Below are positions 25,848-33,983 of a stretch of 64,000 bases of DNA, piece by piece. The translations under genes and the position numbers were made by a program. The notes beneath the pieces were generated by a model. That model searched no databases, had not been told where the DNA came from, and saw only the letters and a program-made list of their open reading frames with translations. Source of the stretch: Eubacterium sp. (GTDB lineage Bacteria > Bacillota > Clostridia > Oscillospirales > Acutalibacteraceae); NCBI GenBank assembly GCA_017446095.1, contig JAFSRN010000003.1, positions 45,958 to 109,957 on the forward strand. Reading direction: 5' to 3'. Each line of letters begins with the position of its first letter. The first letter of the stretch is position 1.

Positions 25848-26951
25848 ATGGAAAATAAAAAGAAAAACATTTGGAAACCTATAGCAATAATTTCTCTTTG
25901 TCTTCTTCTAATCGTAAGCGCCTGCTACGGTTCAGGCGTTGGTTATAAGAATAATACCGAAATTTCGCAAACACAGAAAACAAGCGCCGAAGCGCTCTCC
26001 CTTTGGAATGATGACGCAGCGGCAAAAAAGGAATTAACGGAATATATTGAAGCCGTAACAAAAGAGGGCTCGGCTGATTTCATCCCAGTAGAAAACAGAA
26101 TTGCTGTTTTCGACCTTGACGGCACTCTTGCTTGCGAAACCGACCCTTGCTATTTCGACCACTGTATTTATTATTACAGAGTTATGGAAGACCCCGAATA
26201 CAAGGACAAGGCAAGCAAATTTGAAAAGCAGGTTGCTTCCGAGGTTAAAACGTTTATGGATACGGGAGAGTCAAGACCGGATTCTATGGAACGCCACGGC
26301 AAAGCAGTTGCTTCCGCATTTTCAGGATTAACTCCCGAGGAGTTTGTAAGCTACGTTGCAGAATATGCAAAGACCGAAGCTCCGGGCTACAATAATATGA
26401 CAAGAGCAGAGGCGTTTTACAAGCCTATGCTTGAGGTGGTTGACCTTCTTGAGCAAAATGATTTTACGGTTTATGTTGTCAGCGGTACAGACAGATTTAT
26501 CGTAAGAGGTTTGGTTGCGGCTTCTCCGCTTGATCTTCCTGCAAATCAGCTTATCGGATCTGATGAGAGTATGGTGGCTCCAGACCAGGGCGATACAGAC
26601 GGACTTGAATATGTTTTTGATGCTGACGACCAGCTTGTTATGGGCGGCGAGTTCCTCGTTAAAAACCTTGATATGAATAAGGTTACCGTTATTCAGCAGG
26701 AAATCGGCGTTCAGCCTGTGCTTGCCTTCGGAAACAGCGGAAGCGATTTCAGCATGGCACAATACGCACTCAATGACAATCCGTATAAAGCAAAGGCGTT
26801 TATGCTCTGCTGCGACGATACCGAGCGTGAAAACGGCAATCCGGAAAAGGCTGAAAAAATGGTGAAATCCTGTGAAGAAAACGGCTACACGGCTGTTTCA
26901 ATGAAAAACGACTGGAAAACCATTTACGGCGAAAATGTAACCAGAAAATAA
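25848..26951 (+). CDS. HAD-family phosphatase, predicted lipoprotein
   Basis: A 367-residue protein. The N-terminus is a lipoprotein signal: KNIWKPIAIISLCLLLIVSAC, with the lipobox VSAC and modified Cys near residue 26. The HAD motifs are VFDLDGTLACE (motif I with both Asp), VVSGTD (motif II), a Lys-containing region around VKNLDMNKV, and FGNSGSDFSM (motif IV). A long cap insertion lies between motifs I and II. It should therefore be an outer-leaflet-anchored phosphatase, perhaps for nutrient phosphate; the substrate is unknown. GAGGA-type site precedes the ATG. It sits in the tRNA-bracketed islet, 64 nt after the VOC gene. Confidence 0.85.
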   Translation: MENKKKNIWKPIAIISLCLLLIVSACYGSGVGYKNNTEISQTQKTSAEALSLWNDDAAAKKELTEYIEAVTKEGSADFIPVENRIAVFDLDGTLACETDPCYFDHCIYYYRVMEDPEYKDKASKFEKQVASEVKTFMDTGESRPDSMERHGKAVASAFSGLTPEEFVSYVAEYAKTEAPGYNNMTRAEAFYKPMLEVVDLLEQNDFTVYVVSGTDRFIVRGLVAASPLDLPANQLIGSDESMVAPDQGDTDGLEYVFDADDQLVMGGEFLVKNLDMNKVTVIQQEIGVQPVLAFGNSGSDFSMAQYALNDNPYKAKAFMLCCDDTERENGNPEKAEKMVKSCEENGYTAVSMKNDWKTIYGENVTRK

Positions 26952-26972
26952 TATGCTCTTAACTATAATCGG

Positions 26973-27004
26973 AGGCCGTCGGTTAGTGTCCGACCGATAG
27001 CTCA
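26973..27004 (+). repeat. Displaced, decayed 3' end of tRNA-Thr (copy 2)
   Basis: The first 22 nt match the T-arm of tRNA-Thr at 19 positions (GTCGG and CCGAC stems kept). The acceptor half is more diverged but keeps AGCTC. No 5' half precedes it. As after the intact tRNA, a strong terminator follows at once. Confidence 0.65.
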
Positions 27005-27041
27005 AAAATACGGGAACAGGCTTTTCTGTTCCCGTATTTTT
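27004..27041 (+). terminator. Rho-independent terminator after tRNA-Thr copy 2
   Basis: Very stable stem AAAATACGGGAACAG / CTGTTCCCGTATTTT with a T tail. Confidence 0.88.
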
Positions 27042-27119
27042 AAATATTATTGTTGGACTCGAAACAAACTCCAAATTTACCGTACCCAAATTGTTTCTGA
27101 ATTTTAACCAATCTGCTTA

Positions 27120-27148
27120 ATGACAAACGGAAAAGAATGTAGTATAAT
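27120..27148 (+). promoter_or_regulatory. Promoter of nucleosidase gene
   Basis: ATGACA (27120-27125), 17-bp spacer, TATAAT (27143-27148). The gene starts 33 nt further on, with GAGGA upstream. Confidence 0.75.
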
Positions 27149-27180
27149 GTATTTATATTCATTTGTGTTGAGGACAGATT

Positions 27181-27951
27181 ATGGAAAACGATTTTAATTG
27201 CACAGCCTTTATTATTACTGCAGTTGAGGTAGAAACTGAAAGTATTAAAAGATATTTTCCCTCCTGGAAGAGGGTTATTGTCAGCGGTGACAAGCAGGCT
27301 TATTATGAAACCTTTTTTGAAAAAGACGGTGAGCGCTACAGAATTGTTACCGCTCAGCAATCCGTTATGGGTATGACTGCTGCAACTGTATTGACAATGA
27401 AAGCGATAGAAACTTTTAAACCGAAATACATTATTATGAGCGGCATTGCCGCAGGCACGGGAGACGAGGCAAAACAGATTTACGGCGATGTTATAGTTCC
27501 GGATGTAATCTGGGACTATTCAACGGGCAAATTTGTTGGCCCCGATGAAACTGAAATCCGTTTCGGCGACCTGGGCTTTTTGCCACGACCCCGCTCCGTA
27601 TATATTGATGGAAATATAATAGAACTTGTTAAAAGTACGGCTGGCAGACCGGATAACGAATTCCACATACACATAGGTCCTCTTGCCTGCGGAAGCTCGG
27701 TAGTGGCAAACCGCACCGTTGTTGAAAAACAGGTGCTTTCGCTCTTTCCCAAAACAGTCGGGCTTGATATGGAGTCTTATAGCGTTGTGTATACCTGCCA
27801 GAACTGTAAGGCGCCGCAGCCGAATCCGATTTTAATAAAAAGCATTTGCGACTTTGCAAACAGCGAAAAATCAGACCAATACCAAAAGTTTGCAGCATAT
27901 ACAAGCGCAGGATATACCCGGTATCTACTTGAAAACATTTTACCCCTTTAA
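27181..27951 (+). CDS. Nucleoside phosphorylase/MTA-SAH-nucleosidase-like protein
   Basis: A 256-residue, single-domain member of the PNP/UDP phosphorylase superfamily. Visible blocks are IITAVEVETESIKRYF at the N-terminus, MSGIAAGTG (phosphate/ribose-binding glycine loop), the DMESY ribose-binding Glu motif and KSICDFAN, where the catalytic Asp is expected. Classic MTA/SAH nucleosidases are nearer 230 residues and have a KxxSDxA motif, so this is a divergent relative. Similar domains are also used in bacterial effector proteins, but here no partner domain is attached. It has its own promoter and lies alone between two tRNA-Thr 3' remnants. Confidence 0.8.
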   Translation: MENDFNCTAFIITAVEVETESIKRYFPSWKRVIVSGDKQAYYETFFEKDGERYRIVTAQQSVMGMTAATVLTMKAIETFKPKYIIMSGIAAGTGDEAKQIYGDVIVPDVIWDYSTGKFVGPDETEIRFGDLGFLPRPRSVYIDGNIIELVKSTAGRPDNEFHIHIGPLACGSSVVANRTVVEKQVLSLFPKTVGLDMESYSVVYTCQNCKAPQPNPILIKSICDFANSEKSDQYQKFAAYTSAGYTRYLLENILPL

Positions 27952-28020
27952 AAAAATATCATTTTTAAAAATGCGTAGTTTTGTATAAAGTATTATTAAA
28001 GCAACCTTAACTACAACCCG

Positions 28021-28053
28021 AGGTCGTCGGTTTGAGTCTGACTATCAGTTCCA
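28021..28053 (+). repeat. Displaced 3' end of tRNA-Thr (copy 3)
   Basis: Matches 25146-25178 at 30 of 33 positions, including CCA. All three differences are C in the intact tRNA and T here. The 5' half of a tRNA is missing. Confidence 0.85.
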
Positions 28054-28055
28054 CA

Positions 28056-28088
28056 GGGATAGGCGCGTCCTATCCCTTGATTTTTTGT
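28056..28088 (+). terminator. Rho-independent terminator after tRNA-Thr copy 3
   Basis: Stem GGGATAGG / CCTATCCC followed by TTGATTTTTT. Confidence 0.85.
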
Positions 28089-28134
28089 GCAATAAATGAT
28101 ATGTTATTATTATAATATTATATAAGGTGACACT

Positions 28135-28203
28135 ATGAAAACTGTAATTATCCACGGTCAGAGCCATACAGGCTCTACCTGCCATATAGCGCGTAGGAAA
28201 TAA
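28135..28203 (+). pseudogene. Truncated N-terminus of a flavodoxin/FMN-reductase gene
   Basis: A 22-codon frame (MKTVIIHGQSHTGSTCHIAR...) preceded by AAGGTG. It looks like the first beta strand and phosphate-binding loop of a flavodoxin-fold FMN reductase and then stops. A complete flavodoxin gene with a very similar opening (MKTIIVYYS) begins 15 nt later, so this is most likely the stump of a deleted neighbour. Confidence 0.6.
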
Positions 28204-28217
28204 CGAGAGGTGATATT

Positions 28218-28700
28218 ATGAAAACTATTATTGTTTACTATTCAATGGAAGAAAACACAGCTTATGCCGCAAACAGAATTGCTGAAATTATCGGTGCAGA
28301 CACACTGCGCCTTTACCCAAAAAAGACTTATCCAAGCAGCGGCTTTCGCAAATTTATGTGGGGAGGAATGTCCGCAGTTATGTCGGAAAAGCCGGAACTT
28401 GAGCCGTATGAATTTATTGCGGATGATTACGACCGCGTGATTATCGGCTTTCCTGTATGGGCAAGCAATATGGCTCCGCCGCTTCGCACCTTCATCAGGG
28501 ATAATGATTTAAATGGCAAGCAGATTTCCGCATTTGCGTGCCAGGCAGGCAACGGCGCGGAAAAGGCGTTTGCAAAGCTAAAGGCAGCGCTTGGCATTAC
28601 TGCACTTGAAAACGAGTTGATTCTCATTGACCCAAAGGCAAAGCCAACCGACGAAAACGAGCAGAAAATCGAAGAGTTTTGTGAAAAGTTAAAAGGATAA
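28218..28700 (+). CDS. Flavodoxin
   Basis: A 160-residue flavodoxin-fold protein. The FMN phosphate loop is YYSMEENTAYAANRIAE, and the WASNMAPPLRTFI block is the 50s/90s-loop region. Such clostridial flavodoxins carry electrons or act as small quinone/FMN reductases. GAGAGGTG precedes the ATG. It heads a run of five same-strand genes with short gaps (two acetyltransferases, an iron-sulfur-flavoprotein-like reductase, a methyltransferase), which may be one transcript. Confidence 0.88.
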   Translation: MKTIIVYYSMEENTAYAANRIAEIIGADTLRLYPKKTYPSSGFRKFMWGGMSAVMSEKPELEPYEFIADDYDRVIIGFPVWASNMAPPLRTFIRDNDLNGKQISAFACQAGNGAEKAFAKLKAALGITALENELILIDPKAKPTDENEQKIEEFCEKLKG

Positions 28701-28706
28701 TAATTT

Positions 28707-29255
28707 ATGTTATATACAGAAAGACTGATTCTGCGCAACTGGGAAGAGAGTGACGCAGAGGATTTATATAAGTACGCAAAAAATCCTGCCATAGGTCCGA
28801 TCGCCGGCTGGCAGCCGCACAAAGATGCAGAGGAGAGCAGGAATATTATTAAAAACGTTTTAAATGGCGATGAAGCTTACGCCGTTTGCCTGAAAAACGA
28901 TAACAAGCCAATCGGCGCGATTGAGCTTATGCTCTGCGGTCGCAACCATATGTCTGATGAGCCTGACGAGTGCGAGCTCGGCTACTGGGTTGCAGAGCCG
29001 TTCTGGGGGCAAGGGCTGATTCCCGAAGCAGCGCGAGAACTGCTTCGCCATGCGTTTGACGACCTCGGTATGAGCAAGGTCTGGTGCGGTTATTACGACG
29101 GCAACACGAAGTCAAAGCGCGTTCAGGAAAAGGTTGGCTTTACATATCAGTACACGAAGGAAAACGTTGATGTTCCGCTGATGGGCGAAAAACGCACGGA
29201 ACATATTTCTGCTATCACAAAAGAGGAGTGGAAGAAATGGAATACCGCAAAATAA
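28707..29255 (+). CDS. GNAT acetyltransferase (RimJ/RimL type)
   Basis: A 182-residue acetyltransferase-3 (RimJ/L) domain protein. The opening TERLILRNWEESDAEDLY and the acetyl-CoA block YWVAEPFWGQGLIPEAARELL are characteristic, followed by VQEKVGFTYQ. Family members acetylate protein N-termini or small molecules; the target is unknown. It starts 6 nt after the flavodoxin stop and its end overlaps the next acetyltransferase gene by 19 nt. Confidence 0.9.
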   Translation: MLYTERLILRNWEESDAEDLYKYAKNPAIGPIAGWQPHKDAEESRNIIKNVLNGDEAYAVCLKNDNKPIGAIELMLCGRNHMSDEPDECELGYWVAEPFWGQGLIPEAARELLRHAFDDLGMSKVWCGYYDGNTKSKRVQEKVGFTYQYTKENVDVPLMGEKRTEHISAITKEEWKKWNTAK

Positions 29256-29785
29256 TCAAACTCAAGGACGGCAGACCTTGCGTTATCAGAAACGGCGAGG
29301 AATCTGACGCGCAGGAATCGCTTGAAGTGTTTATTCTTACGCACAAGGAAACCGACAACCTGCTGTCAGTTCCCGAGGAAATAAAATTCACCGCCGAGGA
29401 ACAGGCAGAATACCTAAAGAACAAGAAAGAAAGCGACAGGGAAGTTGAACTTGTTGCAGTGGTGGACGGCAAAATAGTTGCTCTCGGCGGCATTGACGCT
29501 GTTCATAACAGAGTGAAAACGCGACACCGCGCAGACTTCGGCGTAAGTGTTATCAAGGAATACTGGGGACTTAGTATCGGCAGAGCACTGCTTGAAGCCT
29601 GCGTCGAGCTTGCCAAAAAGGCAGGTTATGAGCAGCTTGAACTCGATGTAGTAGCGAATAACGACGGCGCAACCGCACTGTATGAGAGCGTTGGTTTTAC
29701 CGAATATGGCAGGAATCCGCGCGGCTTTAAGTCGCCGAAAAGCGGCTACCAGGAACTTGTGCAGATGCGACTTGAACTTAAGTAA
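29237..29785 (+). CDS. GNAT acetyltransferase
   Basis: A 182-residue GNAT domain. The acetyl-CoA-binding motif A is in VSVIKEYWGLSIGRALLEAC, followed by LELDVVANNDGATALYESVGF. ATG 29237 is preferred over an in-frame GTG at 29228 because GAGGAG lies 8 nt before it. It overlaps the upstream RimJ/L-type gene and is not closely similar to it, so the pair is not a simple tandem duplication. Substrate unknown. Confidence 0.9.
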   Translation: MEYRKIIKLKDGRPCVIRNGEESDAQESLEVFILTHKETDNLLSVPEEIKFTAEEQAEYLKNKKESDREVELVAVVDGKIVALGGIDAVHNRVKTRHRADFGVSVIKEYWGLSIGRALLEACVELAKKAGYEQLELDVVANNDGATALYESVGFTEYGRNPRGFKSPKSGYQELVQMRLELK

Positions 29786-29796
29786 GAGGTTAAATT

Positions 29797-30480
29797 ATGA
29801 AAATACTTGTATTTAACGGAAGCCCAAAAAGGGATAAAAGCGACACTATGCACATTACGCGTGCTTTCCTTGACGGAATGAACGAGTGCAGTGAGAACGA
29901 AATAAAGATAATTGATGTTATTGATAAGCATATTGAATACTGCACGGGTTGCTTTACATGTATGCACAACGGCGGCACCTGCATACATAATGATGATATG
30001 CGCGCAATTCTTGAAGAAATACTTGAAAGTGATGTTCTTATTTTCAGTTTTCCGCTTTACTGTTACGGTATGCCTGCACCGCTTAAGGCGCTGCTTGACC
30101 GCACGCTGCCGCTGTCCTCAATGGCAATGCAAAAGGTTGGCGACAGGTACGAACACGTCGGACAGGCAGACTACTCAAAACTGCGTTACGTTATGATTTG
30201 CGGCTGCGGATTCCCGAACAGCACGCATAACTTTGAACCGGCAGTTAAACAGTTTGAACTCTGTTTCCCGAACAGTCGCACCGTAATCACTGTGCCGGAA
30301 AGCCCGATGTTCAACGCGCCTGAAGCTGCGGTAGTAACGGTACCGCGTCTTGAACTTGTTAAAAAGGCAGGCAAAGAGTACGCAAAAGCAGGCTCGGTAA
30401 GCGCCGACCTTATTGCAGAAATCGGCACGCCGATGATACCCGAAGAGCAGTACGCGCAAATCGTAAACGCAGGCGCATAA
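29797..30480 (+). CDS. Flavodoxin-fold NAD(P)H-dependent oxidoreductase (iron-sulfur flavoprotein-like)
   Basis: A 227-residue FMN reductase of the Flavodoxin_2/FMN_red group. It opens with ILVFNGSPKRDKSDTMHI (FMN loop) and then carries a Cys cluster YCTGCFTCMHNGGTC, as in iron-sulfur flavoproteins. PLYCYGMPAPLKALLDR is the second flavin loop. It probably passes electrons from ferredoxin or NAD(P)H to a small acceptor. GAGG precedes the ATG. A short palindrome (ACTTCCGGGAAGT) lies between this gene and the next. Confidence 0.85.
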   Translation: MKILVFNGSPKRDKSDTMHITRAFLDGMNECSENEIKIIDVIDKHIEYCTGCFTCMHNGGTCIHNDDMRAILEEILESDVLIFSFPLYCYGMPAPLKALLDRTLPLSSMAMQKVGDRYEHVGQADYSKLRYVMICGCGFPNSTHNFEPAVKQFELCFPNSRTVITVPESPMFNAPEAAVVTVPRLELVKKAGKEYAKAGSVSADLIAEIGTPMIPEEQYAQIVNAGA

Positions 30481-30521
30481 ATACTTCCGGGAAGTATGTG
30501 GTTAATCGCGAGGTGAATGCA

Positions 30522-31286
30522 ATGATTTCCAACAAGAACATAGACGGCGGCAAGGGCTTTGACTGGGGCTTGACGTCGGAAGACTATGCTAAATACAGAG
30601 ATATCTATCCGCCTGAACTCTACAGCAGGCTGCGAGAACTCGGCGTTGCAGCAGACGGCACATCGTGGCTTGACCTCGGCACGGGCACGGGCATCCTGCC
30701 GCAAAATCTTTACAACCCAAATGCAAAGATTACTGGAGTTGATATAGCCGAGCAGCAGATTGAAACTGCAAAGGAAATAGCACAGAAAAACGGCTGGAAC
30801 ATAACCTACTTTGCTTCGCCTGCGGAAAGCACGGGTTTGCCTGACAGCAGCTTTGAATGCATAACGGCGGCGCAGTGCTTCTGGTATTTCGACCGAGAAA
30901 AGATGCAGGAGGAAATCCGCCGTATGCTCAAGCCTCACGGCAAATTCATCAAAATATTTATGGACTGGTGCCTCGATGATGAAATCGCCAGAAAAAGCAC
31001 CGACCTTGTAACTGACTATAACAGCAACTGGGCGCCCGATAATAGTGGCGAAGGCGATCTGTACGACGACCTGTTTGACGGCAGAATAACAGAAGAGTTT
31101 TACTGCGATATCCCGTTCACGCGCGAAAGTTGGCACGGCAGAATGTGCGCCTGCCGCGGAACACTTGCTTCAATGAGCAGCGAGCAGTTTGCAAACTGGT
31201 GCAAAGCGCACACAGATATGCTCTCCGCTTACCCCGAAAGTTTTACTGTAAAGCACAAAATATACATCTCTTATTTTACATTATAA
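30522..31286 (+). CDS. Class I SAM-dependent methyltransferase
   Basis: A 254-residue methyltransferase. Motif I is LDLGTGTGILPQNLY, the acidic residue after beta 2 is in GVDIAEQQIE, and the motif IV region is CITAAQCFWYFD. The start is ATG 30522 with GAGGTG 6 nt upstream; an in-frame GTG at 30498 has no ribosome site. It is the last gene of the flavodoxin/GNAT run. The acceptor substrate is unknown; UbiE/SmtA-like small-molecule methyltransferases look similar. Confidence 0.88.
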   Translation: MISNKNIDGGKGFDWGLTSEDYAKYRDIYPPELYSRLRELGVAADGTSWLDLGTGTGILPQNLYNPNAKITGVDIAEQQIETAKEIAQKNGWNITYFASPAESTGLPDSSFECITAAQCFWYFDREKMQEEIRRMLKPHGKFIKIFMDWCLDDEIARKSTDLVTDYNSNWAPDNSGEGDLYDDLFDGRITEEFYCDIPFTRESWHGRMCACRGTLASMSSEQFANWCKAHTDMLSAYPESFTVKHKIYISYFTL

Positions 31287-31289
31287 TGC

Positions 31290-31337
31290 TTGCTAACATC
31301 ATTTATATGTGTTAAAATATCTTCAGCAACTACTGAA
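31290..31337 (+). promoter_or_regulatory. Promoter and possible operator of the fuc genes
   Basis: TTGCTA (31290-31295), 17-bp spacer and TAAAAT (31313-31318) with an extended -10 TGT. An inverted repeat TTCAG-N6-CTGAA (31322-31337) sits at the expected transcription start and may be an operator. Confidence 0.6.
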
Positions 31338-31348
31338 AGGGGAACACT

Positions 31349-32059
31349 ATGCAGGACATTAATCTTGTTAAAGAACAGATTTGCGATGTATGTCACAAAA
31401 TGTGGCAGCTCGGCTGGGTTGCTGCAAACGACGGCAATGTCAGCGTTAAACTCGATGATGGGCGCATTATTGCTACGCCTACAGGTATGAGCAAGTCGTT
31501 CATCACACCTGAAAAGCTGATTATTATTGACAGCGAGGGCAATGTGCTTGAGGCAGCCGAGGGGCTTCGTCCTTCAAGCGAAATCAAAATGCACCTGCGC
31601 TGTTACGAAAAGCGCGACGATGTTAAAAGCGTTATTCACGCGCATCCGCCGGGGGCAACAGGCTTTGCCGTTGCTCACAAGGCGATGGATATGTACAATA
31701 TGATTGAGGATGTTGCAGTTATCGGCGCGGTGCCGCTCACGCCTTACGGCACACCGTCGACTGTTGAAGTACCCAACGCGATTGAGCCGTACCTTGAAGA
31801 GCACGACGTTATGCTGCTTGAAAACCACGGTGCGCTTGCAGTCGGCAGCGACGTAATTACTGCTTTTTACCGAATGGAAAGCCTTGAGCTCTGGGCGAAA
31901 ATCACGATTAATGCTGTGATTCTCGGCGGCAGCTACGACATCAGCAACGATAATATCCAGAAGCTTATCGACCTGCGCGGCTACTACAAGGTAACCGGCA
32001 GACACCCCGGGCATAAAATGTTTAACCCCGATGACGAAATACTTCACAAAAAAGATTAG
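31349..32059 (+). CDS. fucA: L-fuculose-1-phosphate aldolase-like class II aldolase
   Basis: A 236-residue class II aldolase/adducin-domain protein. It would split L-fuculose 1-phosphate into dihydroxyacetone phosphate and L-lactaldehyde. Zinc-ligand histidines are visible in VIHAHPPGA (two) and [11 protein letters not shown], and the catalytic Glu in PSSEIKMH. The family also contains ribulose-5-P epimerases and rhamnulose-P aldolases; the assignment rests on the adjacent L-fucose isomerase gene, 11 nt downstream. AAAGGGGAA precedes the ATG. Confidence 0.85.
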   Translation: MQDINLVKEQICDVCHKMWQLGWVAANDGNVSVKLDDGRIIATPTGMSKSFITPEKLIIIDSEGNVLEAAEGLRPSSEIKMHLRCYEKRDDVKSVIHAHPPGATGFAVAHKAMDMYNMIEDVAVIGAVPLTPYGTPSTVEVPNAIEPYLEEHDVMLLENHGALAVGSDVITAFYRMESLELWAKITINAVILGGSYDISNDNIQKLIDLRGYYKVTGRHPGHKMFNPDDEILHKKD

Positions 32060-32070
32060 GAGGAAACATA

Positions 32071-33855
32071 ATGTTATATCCAAAAATCGGCATTAGACCT
32101 GTAATTGACGGCCGCTGGGGCGGTGTGCGCGAAAGCCTTGAAAATCAGACTATGGGCATGGCAAATGCTGCTAAAGAGCTTATTGAAAATAATCTTCGCT
32201 ATCCTGACGGCACACCTGTGCAGTGCATAATCGGCTGCACCACAATCGGCGGCGGCGCAGAGGCTGCAAAGGTTGCAGAGCAGTTTGCTACTGAAAATGT
32301 GGTTGCCACACTTTCCGTTACACCGTGCTGGTGCTACGGTTCGGAAACCTTTGATATGGACCCACAGACAATCAAGGCAGTCTGGGGCTTTAACGGCACT
32401 GAAAGACCTGGCGCCGTTTACCTCGCTGCAGTTATGGCGGCACACGCTCAAAGGGGTCTTCCTGCGTTCTCGATTTACGGCAGGGATGTTCAGGACAGCA
32501 CTGATACTTCAATTCCAGACGATGTTGCGGAAAAGATACTTCGTTTTGCTCGCTGCGCAGTCAGCGTTGGATGGATGAAGAACAAGGCTTACGTTAACTT
32601 CGGCGCGATTGCAATGGGCATCGCAGGCAGTTTCTGTAATGCAGAGATGTTCCAGAAGTACTTCGGTATCCGTGCAGAGTGGGTTGATATGACCGAGATT
32701 GTACGTCGCATTACACTTGAAATTTACGACCATGACGAATACGAAAAGGCTCTTGACTGGGTTAAGGCTAACTGCAAGGAAGGCTTTGATTGCAACGCCG
32801 GCAAGGATCTGCCGGAAATCATCACAAAGTCAAAGGTAATTCCAGCCGATAAGGACTGGGAGTTTATCGTAAAAATGACTATGGTTATGCGTGATATCCT
32901 CTACGGAAATCCCAAGCTTGACGACATGGGTTGGCACGAGGAAGCACTTGGTAAAAACGCTTTTGCAGGCGGTTTCCAGGGTCAGCGCCAGTGGACAGAC
33001 TGGTTGCCGAATGCCGACTTTACAGAGGCGATTATGGCAAGCACCTTCGACTGGAACGGCAAAAAAGCGCCGACCCCGTTTGCTACGGAGAATGACACTC
33101 TCAACTGTGTTGCAATGATGCTCGGCACGCTTGTTACAAACGCTGCGCCGTGCTTCCACGATGTACGTACATACTGGAGTCCTGAAGCTTGCGTGCGTGT
33201 TACAGGTGTTAAGCCCGATGGCGTTGCTGCTAACGGCTTTATCCACCTTATCAATTCGGGCGCAACAGCTCTTGACGGCAGCGGCGCTGCTAAAAACGAA
33301 AAGGGCGAAGGCTGCATGAAGCCTTTCTGGGAAATGACGAAGGACGACATTAAGGCATGCCTTGACGCTACCGACTGGTGCAGAGCGAACTACGAATACT
33401 TCCGCGGCGGCGGCTTCTCTAGCCACTTCCGTTGCCATGCAGAAATGCCTGTTACCATGCTTCGCGTTAACGTGATTGACGGCATCGGTCCTGTACTTCA
33501 ACTTGCAGAGGGTTACACCGCAGACCTGCCGGACGAGATTCACAACGTTATTGATATTCGCACCGACCGCACCTGGCCTACAACCTGGTTTGTGCCGAAC
33601 CTCACGGGCGAGGGTGCGTTCAAGGATGTTTACAGCGTTATGGCTAACTGGGGCGCAAACCACGGCGTAACCGTTTACGGTCACGTTGGCGCAGAGCTTA
33701 TCACGCTCGCTTCCATGCTGCGCATCCCCGTTAATATGCACAATGTGGACGAAAGCAGAATCTTCCGTCCGCACTCATGGGCAGCCTTCGGCACAGAGGA
33801 CACTCAGTCCGCTGACTACCGCGCATGCGCAACCTACGGACCGCTTTATAAATAG
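32071..33855 (+). CDS. fucI: L-fucose isomerase
   Basis: Converts L-fucose to L-fuculose (Mn2+-dependent hexameric enzyme). The 594-residue length is that of FucI, and the opening [21 protein letters not shown] is the family signature. Further typical blocks are [38 protein letters not shown] and, late, [20 protein letters not shown] lies before the ATG. No fuculose kinase or fucose permease is in the window, so they must lie elsewhere or be substituted. Use of host mucin or dietary fucose is the likely role. Confidence 0.95.
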   Translation: MLYPKIGIRPVIDGRWGGVRESLENQTMGMANAAKELIENNLRYPDGTPVQCIIGCTTIGGGAEAAKVAEQFATENVVATLSVTPCWCYGSETFDMDPQTIKAVWGFNGTERPGAVYLAAVMAAHAQRGLPAFSIYGRDVQDSTDTSIPDDVAEKILRFARCAVSVGWMKNKAYVNFGAIAMGIAGSFCNAEMFQKYFGIRAEWVDMTEIVRRITLEIYDHDEYEKALDWVKANCKEGFDCNAGKDLPEIITKSKVIPADKDWEFIVKMTMVMRDILYGNPKLDDMGWHEEALGKNAFAGGFQGQRQWTDWLPNADFTEAIMASTFDWNGKKAPTPFATENDTLNCVAMMLGTLVTNAAPCFHDVRTYWSPEACVRVTGVKPDGVAANGFIHLINSGATALDGSGAAKNEKGEGCMKPFWEMTKDDIKACLDATDWCRANYEYFRGGGFSSHFRCHAEMPVTMLRVNVIDGIGPVLQLAEGYTADLPDEIHNVIDIRTDRTWPTTWFVPNLTGEGAFKDVYSVMANWGANHGVTVYGHVGAELITLASMLRIPVNMHNVDESRIFRPHSWAAFGTEDTQSADYRACATYGPLYK

Positions 33856-33862
33856 TTTTTTT

Positions 33863-33921
33863 GATGTAGGGGCGGATATCTACCGCACGCGGCGCGATGT
33901 GGGCATCACGCCCTACGATTG
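33863..33921. repeat. REP-like intergenic element, long copy
   Basis: TGTAGGG at the left end and CCCTACG at the right end form terminal inverted repeats around a GC-rich, self-complementary middle (GCGGATATCTACCGC). It is related to the copies at 18131 and 21063. Confidence 0.65.
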
Positions 33922-33943
33922 AACACATCTGTACAAATAGCAG

Positions 33944-33974
33944 GGGAGGGTCACTGACCCTCCCGATAAATTTT
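33944..33974 (+). terminator. Terminator of the fuc operon
   Basis: Stem GGGAGGGTCA / TGACCCTCCC followed by a weak T-rich tail (GATAAATTTTG). Confidence 0.7.
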
Positions 33975-33983
33975 GATTGATTT

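Noticed and set aside
27181-27951. A defence system based on the nucleosidase
   Set aside because: No nuclease, sensor, STAND or toxin partner lies next to it; the neighbours are metabolic.
30483-30495. Palindrome ACTTCCGGGAAGT before the methyltransferase gene as an operator
   Set aside because: Short, single copy, and placed between two genes that seem co-transcribed.
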